Assembly: GCA_023458315.1 (NCBI GenBank)
Contig: JAEXAH010000144.1
Location: 1 to 64,000, forward strand
Direction: 5' to 3'
DNA length: 64,000 nt
DNA from: Pseudomonadota bacterium
GTDB lineage: Bacteria > Pseudomonadota > Alphaproteobacteria > Rhodospirillales > Magnetospirillaceae
A program made the translations under genes and the position numbers. This document shows, piece by piece, positions 49,179 through 59,000 of this stretch (its first letter is position 1; every line of letters starts with the position of its first letter). Below the pieces are notes generated by a model. That model was not told the origin of the DNA, ran no database searches, and saw nothing but the letters and a program-made list of their open reading frames with translations.

Positions 49179-50582
49179 TTACAGCGAGCGCACGTCGGTC
49201 AGCTTGCCGGTGATGGCGGCGGCGGCGGCCATGGCCGGGCTGACCAGATGGGTGCGGCCGCCACGGCCCTGACGGCCCTCGAAATTGCGGTTCGAGGTCG
49301 AGGCGGAACGCTGGCCCGGCTTGAGCTGGTCGGCATTCATGGCCAGGCACATGGAACAGCCCGGCTCGCGCCATTCCGCACCGGCCTCGATGAAGATCTT
49401 GTCCAGACCCTCGGCCTCGGCCTGTTCCTTGACCAGACCGGAACCCGGCACGATCAGCGCCTGCACGCCGGGGGCGACCTTCTTGCCCTTCAGCACTTCG
49501 GCGGCGGCGCGGAAATCCTCGATGCGGCCGTTGGTGCACGACCCGATGAACACCACGTCGATCTTGATGTCGGTGGCCTTCATGCCCGCTTCCAGGCCCA
49601 TATAGGCCAGCGACCGCTCGACCGCCTTGCGCTTGGCCTCGTCCTTGATGTCGGCGGGAACCGGCACGGTGCCGGTGATCGGGATCACATCCTCGGGGCT
49701 GGTGCCCCAGGTGATCTGCGGCACCAGGGTGGCGGCGTCGATCTCGATCTCGGCGTCGAACTTGGCGTCGGCATCGGTGAACAGGGTCTTCCAATAGGCC
49801 ACGGCGGCCTCGAAAGCGGCGCCCTTGGGGGCGCGCGGCTTACCGGCGACGTAGTCGAAGGTGGTCTGGTCGGGGGCGATCAGACCGGCGCGGGCGCCGC
49901 CCTCGATGGCCATGTTGCAGACCGTCATGCGGCCTTCCATGGACAGGCTGGTAATGGCCTCGCCCGCGAACTCGACCACATAGCCGGTGCCGCCAGCGGT
50001 GCCGATCTTGCCGATGATGGCCAGCACGATGTCCTTGGCGGTCACACCGGCCGGGGCCTTGCCCTTGACGGTGATGCGCATGTTCTTGGCGGGCTTCTGC
50101 ACCAGGGTCTGGGTCGCCAGCACATGCTCGACTTCCGAGGTGCCGATGCCGAAGGCCAGGGCGCCGAAGGCGCCGTGGGTGGCGGTGTGGCTGTCACCGC
50201 AGACGATGGTGGTGCCGGGCAGGGTGAAGCCCTGTTCCGGGCCGACGATGTGCACCACGCCCTGGCGGATGTCGCTCATGGCGTAGAACTCGACGCCGAA
50301 ATCCTTGGCGTTCTTCTCCAGGGTTTCGACCTGGATGCGCGACTCTTCGTTCTCGATGCCCTTGGACCGGTCGGTGGTCGGCACGTTGTGGTCGGCGACG
50401 GCCAGGGTGGCCTCGGGGTGACGGACCTTGCGGCCGGCCATGCGCAGGCCCTCGAACGCCTGCGGGCTGGTCACTTCGTGCACCATGTGGCGGTCGATGT
50501 ACAGCAACGAGGTGCCGTCATCCTGAACGTCCACCAGATGGGCGTCCCAGATCTTGTCGAACAGAGTACGCGGCTTGGACAT
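49179..50582 (-). CDS. leuC: 3-isopropylmalate dehydratase large subunit
   Basis: A 467-residue aconitase-family subunit. Cluster cysteines lie in FIGSCTNGRIEDF and EPGCSMCLAMN; CGDSHTATHGAFG and STSNRNFEGRQG are active-site segments. With LeuD it forms isopropylmalate isomerase. The ATG follows AAGGAAGACCC. In most relatives leuC, leuD and leuB are close; here leuC is separated from leuD by 920 bp of repeat, terminator and foreign gene. Confidence 0.96.
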   Translation of the reverse strand: MSKPRTLFDKIWDAHLVDVQDDGTSLLYIDRHMVHEVTSPQAFEGLRMAGRKVRHPEATLAVADHNVPTTDRSKGIENEESRIQVETLEKNAKDFGVEFYAMSDIRQGVVHIVGPEQGFTLPGTTIVCGDSHTATHGAFGALAFGIGTSEVEHVLATQTLVQKPAKNMRITVKGKAPAGVTAKDIVLAIIGKIGTAGGTGYVVEFAGEAITSLSMEGRMTVCNMAIEGGARAGLIAPDQTTFDYVAGKPRAPKGAAFEAAVAYWKTLFTDADAKFDAEIEIDAATLVPQITWGTSPEDVIPITGTVPVPADIKDEAKRKAVERSLAYMGLEAGMKATDIKIDVVFIGSCTNGRIEDFRAAAEVLKGKKVAPGVQALIVPGSGLVKEQAEAEGLDKIFIEAGAEWREPGCSMCLAMNADQLKPGQRSASTSNRNFEGRQGRGGRTHLVSPAMAAAAAITGKLTDVRSL

Positions 50583-50732
50583 GGGTCTTCCTTGGATGCT
50601 AGCCATATTCGGGCAGGGCCATGGCGGGGTGGGGTTTCACCCCTTCATGAACCCACCATAGCGAAACCCCGCGCCCACGGGCACCCGGGGGATTCCCAGG
50701 GCGCCACGGGCGCGGGGCCAAACGCGAAGCAA

Positions 50733-50760
50733 ATCGCCGCCCCCGGAGAGGAGCGGCGAT
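50733..50760 (-). terminator. Hairpin after rplS, possible terminator
   Basis: ATCGCCGC / GCGGCGAT arms around a 12-nt loop nine bases beyond the rplS stop. On the minus strand only TTTGCTT follows, so it is a modest terminator for the ffh-rplS operon. Confidence 0.45.
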
Positions 50761-50769
50761 CGGCGGCGA

Positions 50770-51246
50770 TTACTCGCTGGCGGCTTCGGCGGCCTTGGCG
50801 GCCTTGGCGGCCTTCTGGGCCTCCACGGCGGCGGCCTTGTCGGCGGCGGCGGCCTCACGCTCGGCGGCGCTGACCTTGGCCGAATAGCCGGTGGTCTGCT
50901 CGGCGATACGGGCCGACTTGCCGCGACGGTCGCGCAGGTAGTACAGCTTGGCGCGGCGGACGTCGCCACGGCGGATCACCTCGATCGAGGCGATGTTCGG
51001 GGAGTACAGCGGGAAGATACGCTCCACACCCTCGCCGTAGGAGATCTTGCGCACGACAAAGTGGCTGTTCAGGCCGTCGTTCTTGCGGGCGATGCACACG
51101 CCCTCATAGGCCTGCACGCGCTCGCGGTTGCCTTCGATCACCTTCACGTTGACCTTGACGGTGTCGCCCGGAGAGAATTCCGGGATCGCCTTGCCTTCGG
51201 TCAGCTTGGCGATCTGCTCCTGCTCGAGCTGCTGAATGATGTTCAT
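50770..51246 (-). CDS. rplS: 50S ribosomal protein L19
   Basis: A 158-residue L19. The ribosomal core (about 1-115) is standard: FSPGDTVKVNVKV, EGVCIARKN, FPLYSPNIASIEV, RAKLYYLRDRRGKSARI. A 40-residue Ala/Lys/Glu-rich C-terminal extension follows, as often seen in alphaproteobacteria. It begins directly after the trmD stop with no gap, so translation is coupled. Confidence 0.97.
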   Translation of the reverse strand: MNIIQQLEQEQIAKLTEGKAIPEFSPGDTVKVNVKVIEGNRERVQAYEGVCIARKNDGLNSHFVVRKISYGEGVERIFPLYSPNIASIEVIRRGDVRRAKLYYLRDRRGKSARIAEQTTGYSAKVSAAEREAAAADKAAAVEAQKAAKAAKAAEAASE

Positions 51247-51972
51247 CTACTTGCCCTCACTATCCTTGGCAGAGGCATACCGGAGCCACAGGTCCGGTCG
51301 GCGTGTCCTAGTTACATCCTCCGACTGACGACGGCGCCAGTCGTGTATCCGTTTGTGGTGGCCCGAGATCAGAACCTCGGGCACCGCCCGTCCCTGCCAT
51401 TCGGCGGGCCGGGTGTAGTGGGGATATTCCAGCAAACCCCACTCGAAACTTTCCTCGGCCAGCGTGTCCTGATTGCCGAGAACCCCCGGCAGCAGGCGGA
51501 CGATGGCGTCCAGCAGCACCAGCGCCGGGAGTTCGCCCCCCGACAGCACGAAATCGCCCAAGGAAACCTCGAGCGCGCCGTGCGCGTCCAGCACCCGCTG
51601 GTCAACACCTTCGAAGCGGCCGCACAGGATGGTCGCACCCGGCCCGTCCGCCAATTCCCGCACCAGCGCCTGATCCATCAGCCGCCCGCGCGGGGTCATG
51701 TAAATCAGGGGGCCTGATCCGCCACTGCCCCGAATGGCCGCATCCAGAACATCCGGACGCATGACCATACCGGCGCCGCCGCCGAAGGGAACGTCGTCGA
51801 CCGAACGGTGCTTGTCCGTGGCGAAGTCACGGATGTTGACCGCGTCCAGCGACCATATTCCCTTTTCCAAGGCCCGCCCGGCCAGCGACTGGCCCAACGG
51901 TCCCGGGAACATCTCGGGGAAGATGGTGAGGGCCGTGGCGTGCCACGGAGCCTTATTCACCTCGTTCCCCAC
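51247..51972 (-). CDS. trmD: tRNA (guanine37-N1)-methyltransferase
   Basis: A 241-residue SPOUT enzyme with the deep trefoil knot: PLIYMTPRGR, ILCGRFEGVDQR, SLGDFVLSGGELPAL, and the family end HKRIHDWRRRQS. It methylates G37 in tRNAs reading CNN codons to prevent frameshifting. The start is a GTG that overlaps rimM by 20 bases; a second in-frame GTG four codons later (51960), preceded by GGGGAACGAG, is an equally credible start. Confidence 0.96.
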   Translation of the reverse strand: MGNEVNKAPWHATALTIFPEMFPGPLGQSLAGRALEKGIWSLDAVNIRDFATDKHRSVDDVPFGGGAGMVMRPDVLDAAIRGSGGSGPLIYMTPRGRLMDQALVRELADGPGATILCGRFEGVDQRVLDAHGALEVSLGDFVLSGGELPALVLLDAIVRLLPGVLGNQDTLAEESFEWGLLEYPHYTRPAEWQGRAVPEVLISGHHKRIHDWRRRQSEDVTRTRRPDLWLRYASAKDSEGK

Positions 51973-52606
51973 CCTGATCCTCGTTCTCTTGCCTCAGACG
52001 CCGGTCCTCGCTCCGCTCGGTTGGCTTACGCTCCGCTTGCCCTTCGCTTTCGCTTCGGTCGCTTCGCGGGGCCTCAACGGCCCAGTCCCTCGCTTCGCTC
52101 GCTCCGGCCTCATCCTTGTCGTCGGGGGCATAGACCGGCGGTACAACCACCACCCTGCCCCCGGCGATGTCCACCACCGGCACGTCGGCCCTGGTGAACG
52201 GAACCATGAACGGGCCGACGTCCAGCACCTCTCCGGCGCCGAAATCGGCCACGCCGCGCACAATGCCCAGCACCGTTCCGTCCGCGCTTTCAGCCCGCAG
52301 GCCCACCAGATCGGAATAGAAGAACTCGTCTTCCTCCGGTTCCGGCAGCCTGTCGCGGGGGACGAACAGTTTCGTTCCCCGCAGGGCCTCGGCCGCGTCG
52401 CGGTCGGCCACCCCCTCAAGCCGGGCGATCAGCAGGCCCTTGGCCTCGCCGGTCACTTTCAGCTTGAAGCGGCGGGTCCCATCCTCGTTTGCCACCGGAC
52501 CATAGGCGTCGATATCGGCCGGGTCGGCGGTAAAGCTCTTGATGCGGACCTGACCGCGCACCCCGTGCGCGCCAACGATGGCGCCGACGCACACCCGGGT
52601 CGTCAC
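51953..52606 (-). CDS. rimM: 16S rRNA processing protein RimM with unusual charged tail
   Basis: A 217-residue protein, longer than the usual 165-180. Residues 1-165 are ordinary RimM: IVGAHGVRGQVRIKSF, then the PRC-barrel with EFFYSDLVGL and VVPPVYAPD. The last 45-50 residues are a hydrophilic tail rich in Glu, Arg, Ser and Asp. The DNA encoding it is built of short palindromic units such as CTCGCTTCGCTCGC and CTCCGCT, so the extension looks like an intergenic-type repeat read through in frame. GTG 52606 is used (VTTRVCVG); a TTG two codons earlier directly follows the rpsP stop. Confidence 0.92.
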   Translation of the reverse strand: MTTRVCVGAIVGAHGVRGQVRIKSFTADPADIDAYGPVANEDGTRRFKLKVTGEAKGLLIARLEGVADRDAAEALRGTKLFVPRDRLPEPEEDEFFYSDLVGLRAESADGTVLGIVRGVADFGAGEVLDVGPFMVPFTRADVPVVDIAGGRVVVVPPVYAPDDKDEAGASEARDWAVEAPRSDRSESEGQAERKPTERSEDRRLRQENEDQGGERGE

Positions 52607-52612
52607 GGCCAA

Positions 52613-52978
52613 TTACTCGGCGGTCGCTTCGGCGGCGGCAGCGGCAGCAGCAGCGGCGGCCTTGGCGCGCTCCTGGGCCTTGGCCTTCGGCAGCGGCTTC
52701 TTGGTCTGCTCGGCGCGCACCGGGGCGGCAACCAGGCCCAGATTGGCGAACAGACGGACCAGACGGTCGGTCGGCTGGGCACCGACGGCCAGCCACTTCT
52801 TGGCGGCTTCGGCGTTCAGCACGAAACGCTCGGCGTGGTCGGTCGGCAGCAGCGGGTTGTAGGTGCCGATCTTCTCGATGAAACGGCCGTCACGGGGGCT
52901 GCGGGCGTCGGCCACCACGATGCGGTAGAACGGACGCTTCTTGGCACCGCCACGGGCGAGACGAATCTTCAGAGCCAT
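52613..52978 (-). CDS. rpsP: 30S ribosomal protein S16
   Basis: A 121-residue S16. The core opens MALKIRLARGGAKKRPFYRIVVAD with DGRFIEKIGTYNPL, and a Lys/Ala-rich C-terminal tail (about 95-121) follows, normal for alphaproteobacteria. It follows ffh by 49 bases and leads into rimM without a gap. Confidence 0.97.
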   Translation of the reverse strand: MALKIRLARGGAKKRPFYRIVVADARSPRDGRFIEKIGTYNPLLPTDHAERFVLNAEAAKKWLAVGAQPTDRLVRLFANLGLVAAPVRAEQTKKPLPKAKAQERAKAAAAAAAAAAEATAE

Positions 52979-53027
52979 ATTTCCAACTTCCCTTTAGCAA
53001 AAACTTTTCAAACCAACCGGGTGCCGA

Positions 53028-54395
53028 TCAGCGCCCGAAACCACGCATGCCGGGGGGCAACAGCCCGCCCAGGCCATGTCTCATCAAACCCTTCTGACCC
53101 AGCTTGCCGACCTTCTTCATGACGTCGGCCATCTGCTGGTACTGCTTCAGCAGCTTGTTCACGTCCTGAATGGCGACACCGGCACCGGCGGCGATGCGCT
53201 TCTTGCGCGACGCCTTGATCAGGTCGGGATTCTTGCGTTCGGCCAGGGTCATGGCCTGGATGATGGCCTTCTGACGGCCCACGGCCTTGTTGTCGATCTT
53301 GGCGTCCTTGAGCTGGGCGGCCATCTTGCCGATGCCCGGCATCATGCCCAGGATGCCCTTGAGGTCGCCCATCTTCTCGACCTGCTTGAACTGGCTCAGC
53401 ATGTCGTTGAGGTCGAACTTGCCCTTCTCGATGCGCTTGGCGAGCTTCTCGGCCTCTTCCTGGTCGACATTCTCCATGGCCTTTTCGACCAGGGACACCA
53501 CGTCGCCCATGCCCAGGATGCGGCCCGCCACGCGGTCGGGGTGGAACACCTCGAGCGCCTCGAGCTTTTCGCCCATGCCCAGGAACTTGATGGGGCGGCC
53601 GGTGACGGCGCGCATGGACAGCGCCGCGCCACCGCGCGAATCGCCATCGACGCGGGTCAGCACGATACCGGTGACGCCGACCTTTTCATTGAATTCGCGC
53701 GCCAGGGTGACGGCGTCCTGGCCGATCATGGCATCGGCGACCAGCAGGGTCTCGACCGGCTTGGCCACGTCGCGCACGGCGGCGACCTCGGCCATCAGTT
53801 CCTGGTCGATGTGCAGACGGCCGGCGGTGTCGAGGATGACGACGTCGTAGCCTTCCTTGCGGCCCATCTCCAGGGCGCGCTTGGTGATGGCCACCGGCAT
53901 CTCGCCCATGATGATGGGCAGGCTGCCCACATCGGCTTGCTTCGCCAGGATTTCCAGCTGCTGCTGGGCGGCGGGGCGGTAAACGTCGAGCGAGGCGAGC
54001 AGGACCTTCTTGCGGTCCTTCTTCAGCCGCACCGCCAGCTTGCCCGAGGTGGTGGTCTTGCCCGAGCCCTGAAGGCCGACCATCAGGATCACGGCGGGCG
54101 GCACGGCATTCAGGTTCAGTTCGACGCCGTCGGTGCCCAGGGTGTTGATCAGTTCGTCATGGACGATCTTGACCACCATCTGGCCCGGCGAGACGGACTT
54201 GACCACTTCCTGGCCGACGGCGCGATCCTTGACCCGCGCCACGAAATCCTTGACCACCGGCAGGGCGACATCGGCTTCGAGCAGCGCGACGCGAACCTCG
54301 CGCAGCGCCTCGGTCACGTCGGCTTCGGACAGCGCACCGCGACCGGTAAGCTTGTCGAAGACCGCAGACAGGCGTTGGCTCAAGGACTCGAACAT
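53028..54395 (-). CDS. ffh: Signal recognition particle protein Ffh
   Basis: A 455-residue SRP54: N domain, G domain with G1 GLQGSGKTTTSGKLA, DTAGRLHID and TRVDGDSRGGAAL, and a Met-rich M domain (MMPGIGKMAAQ, RIAAGAGVAIQDVN) that binds 4.5S RNA and signal peptides, ending in a Gly/Met/Pro tail. It heads the ffh-rpsP-rimM-trmD-rplS operon, a standard arrangement. Divergent from the UDP-glucuronate decarboxylase gene; 214 bp between them hold both promoters. Confidence 0.97.
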   Translation of the reverse strand: MFESLSQRLSAVFDKLTGRGALSEADVTEALREVRVALLEADVALPVVKDFVARVKDRAVGQEVVKSVSPGQMVVKIVHDELINTLGTDGVELNLNAVPPAVILMVGLQGSGKTTTSGKLAVRLKKDRKKVLLASLDVYRPAAQQQLEILAKQADVGSLPIIMGEMPVAITKRALEMGRKEGYDVVILDTAGRLHIDQELMAEVAAVRDVAKPVETLLVADAMIGQDAVTLAREFNEKVGVTGIVLTRVDGDSRGGAALSMRAVTGRPIKFLGMGEKLEALEVFHPDRVAGRILGMGDVVSLVEKAMENVDQEEAEKLAKRIEKGKFDLNDMLSQFKQVEKMGDLKGILGMMPGIGKMAAQLKDAKIDNKAVGRQKAIIQAMTLAERKNPDLIKASRKKRIAAGAGVAIQDVNKLLKQYQQMADVMKKVGKLGQKGLMRHGLGGLLPPGMRGFGR

Positions 54396-54609
54396 CGAAA
54401 CTCCAATCGATTCGCCCCAAACAGAAACGCGCCAGTGCGCGTACCTTCGCGGACTGGCGTGTCACCGTGGTGACGGTTTTCTCCCGGAAACCTGGAGAGG
54501 ATGCGTTTGTACGACTCCGCGGGCCAACGAGTCAACACCGAGCTTGCCGCCGCCCCGCAAGAAGCATAAGAACCTGTCACCTTATATGCGTGACTCGAAG
54601 GGTGGTTCG

Positions 54610-55557
<948 letters not shown>

Positions 55558-55676
55558 GAAAGCGGCGCGACGCACACCCCCGAAAGCTGTACGCCGTTGC
55601 CAGGACGGGACAAGGCCGATACCATCACCCGGTCCGGGGAGAAAAGGGTTCCCCCGGCTGGGGGTGGAGTGACCGG

Positions 55677-58172
55677 TTGACCAAGGGCAGGGACACCGAA
55701 AGCGAATTGCGCGCCCGCCTGGACGGCATCGCCGCCAGTCTGCCGGGTTTCGCCTTCCAGCGGCGGCTGGAAGCGGACGGCACCCTGTCTTATCCCTTCT
55801 TCAGCGGCAATCTGGGCGATGTCCTGGGCCTGGAGGCCGCCGACATGGCGGTCAACGCCAAGGGCTGCCTGCATGTGGTGCACTGGGCCGACCGCGATTC
55901 CCACCTGGAGGCCATCCAGCGTTCCGCCGCCGACCTGACCCTGTGCATCGAGGAATTCCGCGCCATCACCCGATCGGGCGAGGTCCGCTGGCTGAAGGGC
56001 GCGTCGCGCCCGCGCCGCGACGGCGATATTGTGGTGTGGGACGGGGCGCTGATCGACGTCACCGACGGTCGCCGCGCCGAATTCCGGCTGGACATGCTGA
56101 TGGAGCATGCCGCCGATTCCATTCTGATCCTGGATGAATCCGGGGCCATCGACACCGTCAACACCGCCGCCGAGCGGCTGTTCGGCTGGGACGGCGCCGA
56201 TCTGGCCGGGCAGGATTTCGCCATGCTGCTGGCCGAGCGCGAGCGCCATCCCCACCTGCTGGTCGGCGACCTGCTGGACGGGTCGGGCGGGCTGGTGGGC
56301 GGCGGTCCGCGCGAATTGCTGGGTCTGCGCAAGGACGGATCGACCTTTCCGCTGGAATTGTCCACCAGCGAGGTGCGGCTGGAGGGGCATCGCCTGTTCG
56401 TCGGCATCGGCCGCGACATCACCGCCCGCAAGGCCACCGAGGCCGCCCTGCGCGAAACCGAGCAACGGCTGGGCGCCATCGCCGCCAACATGCCGGGCAT
56501 GGTGTTCCAGCGGGTGCTGCGCGCCGACGGGCGGCTGGACTTCACCTATGTTTCCGACGGCTGCCGTGACTTCCTGGGCCTGGAGCCCGAGGAACTGATG
56601 GCCGATTCCCACCTGTTCCTGTCGGCGGTGTCGTCCGACGAACGCCAGCGTTTCCTGGCGGCGCTGGGCCGGTCGGCCCGCACCATGGAGCCGTTCGAGG
56701 AGGAAGTGGCGGCCATCGGCGGCGACGGCCGCCGCCGCTGGCTGCGCGGACAAAGCCGCCCCACCCGCCGCGACAACGGCGACATCGTGTGGGACGGCAT
56801 CATCATCGACGTCACCGACCGCAAGATGGCGGAACAGCGGCTGTCGTTCCTGGCCTTCTACGACCCGCTGACCCGGCTGCCCAACCGCCCGGCCTTCCTG
56901 GAACGCTTCATCGCCGCGCGCGAGGCGGCGCGCCACCGCCATGGCCTGCTGGCGGTCATGAGCCTGGGCATCGACCGTTTCGGCATCATCAACGCCACCA
57001 TGGGCCATTCGGTGGGCGACCAGGTGCTGATCGCCGCCGCCGATATCCTGCAAGCCGCCCTGGGCCGCGACGACGTCATGGCGCGGGCCTCGGGCGACCG
57101 CTTCCTGCTGCTGATCGGCGGCCACGCCTCGAAGCGCGAGCTGACCGACGCGGTCGAGCGCCTGCACGCGCTGGCCCAGGCGCCGGTGTCGGTGGCGGGC
57201 GAGGAATTCGAGATCTCGGTGTGCAGCGGCATCGCCCTGTTCCCGCGCGACGGCGAGGACGCCGAAACCCTGATCAAGAACGCCGAGGCGGCGCTGCACC
57301 GGGCCAAGGCCCAGGGACCGGCCACCTTGCAGTTCTTCACCAAGGAAATGAGCTCGCGCGCCGCCAAGACCCTGACCCTTCAGAACAAGCTGCGCCGCGC
57401 CGTCGAACATGGCGAGTTCATTCCCTATTACCAGCCGCAGGTGGATCTGAGCAGCGGCGCCGTGGTGGGCATGGAGGCGCTGGTGCGCTGGAAAAGCCCG
57501 GAAATGGGCATGGTCGCCCCCGGCGAGTTCATTCCGGTGGCCGAGGAATCCGGCCTGATCGATGCCATCTGCGACGTCATGCTCAGCCAGTGCGCCCGCC
57601 AGAACAAAGCCTGGCAGGACGAGGGGCTGCCCGCCATCCCGGTGGCGGTCAACGTGTCCGGCCGCCAGTTCCAATACGCCCGCCGCCTGATCGCCGCCCT
57701 GGAAACCACCCTGGCCGACAGCGGCCTCGACCCGCGCTATCTGGAGATCGAGCTGACCGAAAGCTCGGCCATGCGCGACGCCGAAAGCGCCATCGGCGTG
57801 GTGCAGACCCTGAAGGACATGGGGCTGGCCTGCGCCATCGACGATTTCGGCACCGGTTATTCGTCGTTGTCGGTGCTGAAGCGCTTCCCCATTTCCAAGC
57901 TGAAGATCGACCGCAGCTTCGTCATGGACGTCATCACCGACCCCAACGACGCCGCCATCGTCGAAGCCATCGTCGCCATGGCCCGCGCGTTGCGCATGAA
58001 GGTGGTGGCCGAGGGCGTCGAGCACACCCAGCACCTGGAATTCCTGCGCACCCTGGGCTGTGACCAGATGCAGGGCTATCTGTTCTCGCGCCCGCTGCCC
58101 GCCGAGGAAATGGGCCGCATGCTGGCCGAGGGCCGACGGCTGCATTTCAACGAAGCCCGCCGTAGCGCATAA
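55677..58172 (+). CDS. Triple-PAS, degenerate-GGDEF, EAL c-di-GMP phosphodiesterase
   Basis: An 831-residue soluble protein from a TTG start that has GGAG seven bases upstream. Three PAS-type domains (about 15-130, 135-240, 255-375), a GGDEF domain whose signature is SGDRF near 473 and so probably does not synthesise c-di-GMP, and an EAL domain (about 560-815) with intact EALVRW, NVSGRQF, ELTESS, DDFGTGYSSL and KIDRSFV. It should hydrolyse c-di-GMP, possibly with GTP sensing by the GGDEF domain. Start choice: no in-frame ATG lies near the conserved region. The J-domain gene follows nine bases later. Confidence 0.88.
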   Translation: MTKGRDTESELRARLDGIAASLPGFAFQRRLEADGTLSYPFFSGNLGDVLGLEAADMAVNAKGCLHVVHWADRDSHLEAIQRSAADLTLCIEEFRAITRSGEVRWLKGASRPRRDGDIVVWDGALIDVTDGRRAEFRLDMLMEHAADSILILDESGAIDTVNTAAERLFGWDGADLAGQDFAMLLAERERHPHLLVGDLLDGSGGLVGGGPRELLGLRKDGSTFPLELSTSEVRLEGHRLFVGIGRDITARKATEAALRETEQRLGAIAANMPGMVFQRVLRADGRLDFTYVSDGCRDFLGLEPEELMADSHLFLSAVSSDERQRFLAALGRSARTMEPFEEEVAAIGGDGRRRWLRGQSRPTRRDNGDIVWDGIIIDVTDRKMAEQRLSFLAFYDPLTRLPNRPAFLERFIAAREAARHRHGLLAVMSLGIDRFGIINATMGHSVGDQVLIAAADILQAALGRDDVMARASGDRFLLLIGGHASKRELTDAVERLHALAQAPVSVAGEEFEISVCSGIALFPRDGEDAETLIKNAEAALHRAKAQGPATLQFFTKEMSSRAAKTLTLQNKLRRAVEHGEFIPYYQPQVDLSSGAVVGMEALVRWKSPEMGMVAPGEFIPVAEESGLIDAICDVMLSQCARQNKAWQDEGLPAIPVAVNVSGRQFQYARRLIAALETTLADSGLDPRYLEIELTESSAMRDAESAIGVVQTLKDMGLACAIDDFGTGYSSLSVLKRFPISKLKIDRSFVMDVITDPNDAAIVEAIVAMARALRMKVVAEGVEHTQHLEFLRTLGCDQMQGYLFSRPLPAEEMGRMLAEGRRLHFNEARRSA

Positions 58173-58181
58173 TCCCCGACC

Positions 58182-58910
58182 ATGAGCAGCGATCCCAATA
58201 CCGCCCAGCCGGTCGGCGGCACCGTCAAGCATTCCTACACCATCCCCTGTTCCACCGCCTTCCGCGATGCGGTCGAGGCGCTGGCGGCGCGGCGGCGCGT
58301 CAATGTCGGCGATATCGCCCGTTCGGTGCTGCTGGTGATGCCGCCGCCGGTGATCGCCGCCTTCGACGATCCCGGCGACCCCGATCCCGGCGACCGCGAG
58401 ACGGTGATCCTGAAATCCGGTCCGGCCCAGGGGCGGCCGTGGCGGCGCAAGCCGCGCCTGCAAGTGCGCATGCCGCCGGGATACGAGATGGATTTCATCC
58501 GCCGCGCCCTGGGTCTGGCCCTGGCGCTGGATTCGGGCAGCATGTGCCTGAAACTGGAAGACCCGCGCGCCAAGCCGCCGGAACCGGCCCCGCCACCGCC
58601 ACCCCCGCCGCCGCCACCACCCAGCCAGGCCCATGCCGAGGCCAGCCGCGCGGTGGCCGCCGCCCACGAGGAACTGGAGCGTCTGCGCGCCATCATCAAC
58701 GTGCTGGCCTTCGACCCGCTGCCGCACGGCGTGTCCAGCCGGGACGAGGCGCTGCACGTCCTGGGCTTCCCGCCCGGCACCCGGCCGGACAAGCGCACGG
58801 TGCGCGCCCGCTTCCGCATGCTGGCCACCATCCACCACCCGGACAGCCATTACGGCAGCCACCACCGCATGAGCCAGCTCAATCAGGCCATGGAATTCCT
58901 CAAGGAATAG
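58182..58910 (+). CDS. J-domain protein with proline-rich linker
   Basis: A 242-residue protein. The N-terminal part (about 14-52, HSYTIPCSTAFRDAVEALA) reads like a small helix-turn or ribbon-helix DNA-binding element. A middle basic/hydrophobic segment, an 11-proline run (about 139-149), a coiled stretch (EELERLRAIINVLAF) and a C-terminal J domain (about 182-242) with the HPD tripeptide in TIHHPDSHYGS follow. It presumably stimulates a DnaK-type ATPase for a dedicated client. It is nine bases behind the PAS-GGDEF-EAL gene and probably cotranscribed with it. Confidence 0.75.
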   Translation: MSSDPNTAQPVGGTVKHSYTIPCSTAFRDAVEALAARRRVNVGDIARSVLLVMPPPVIAAFDDPGDPDPGDRETVILKSGPAQGRPWRRKPRLQVRMPPGYEMDFIRRALGLALALDSGSMCLKLEDPRAKPPEPAPPPPPPPPPPPSQAHAEASRAVAAAHEELERLRAIINVLAFDPLPHGVSSRDEALHVLGFPPGTRPDKRTVRARFRMLATIHHPDSHYGSHHRMSQLNQAMEFLKE

Positions 58911-58946
58911 GGCGGCAAGCCGCCCGTTCCCTGAGAAAACCAAAAA

Positions 58947-58979
58947 AAAGGGGAAGGCGGCCCCGACCGCTTCCCCTTT
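58947..58979. terminator. Bidirectional intrinsic terminator
   Basis: AAAGGGGAAG / CTTCCCCTTT arms with an inner GCGG/CCGC, flanked by an A run on the left. It serves the J-domain gene (+) and especially the XRE regulator (-), where TTTTTTTT follows the stem. A small GGGCGGC/GCCGCCC hairpin at 58911-58926 precedes it. Confidence 0.8.
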
Positions 58980-59000
58980 CCCTCGACCGGAACGGACGCC

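Noticed and set aside
54459..54482. Terminator or small RNA in the ffh/UDP-glucuronate decarboxylase gap
   Set aside because: The GTCACC/GGTGAC stem has only 6 bp with a two-base loop and sits in a divergent promoter region.
55677..58172. Bifunctional cyclase plus phosphodiesterase
   Set aside because: The GGDEF signature reads SGDRF, so synthesis is unlikely; only the EAL activity is supported.
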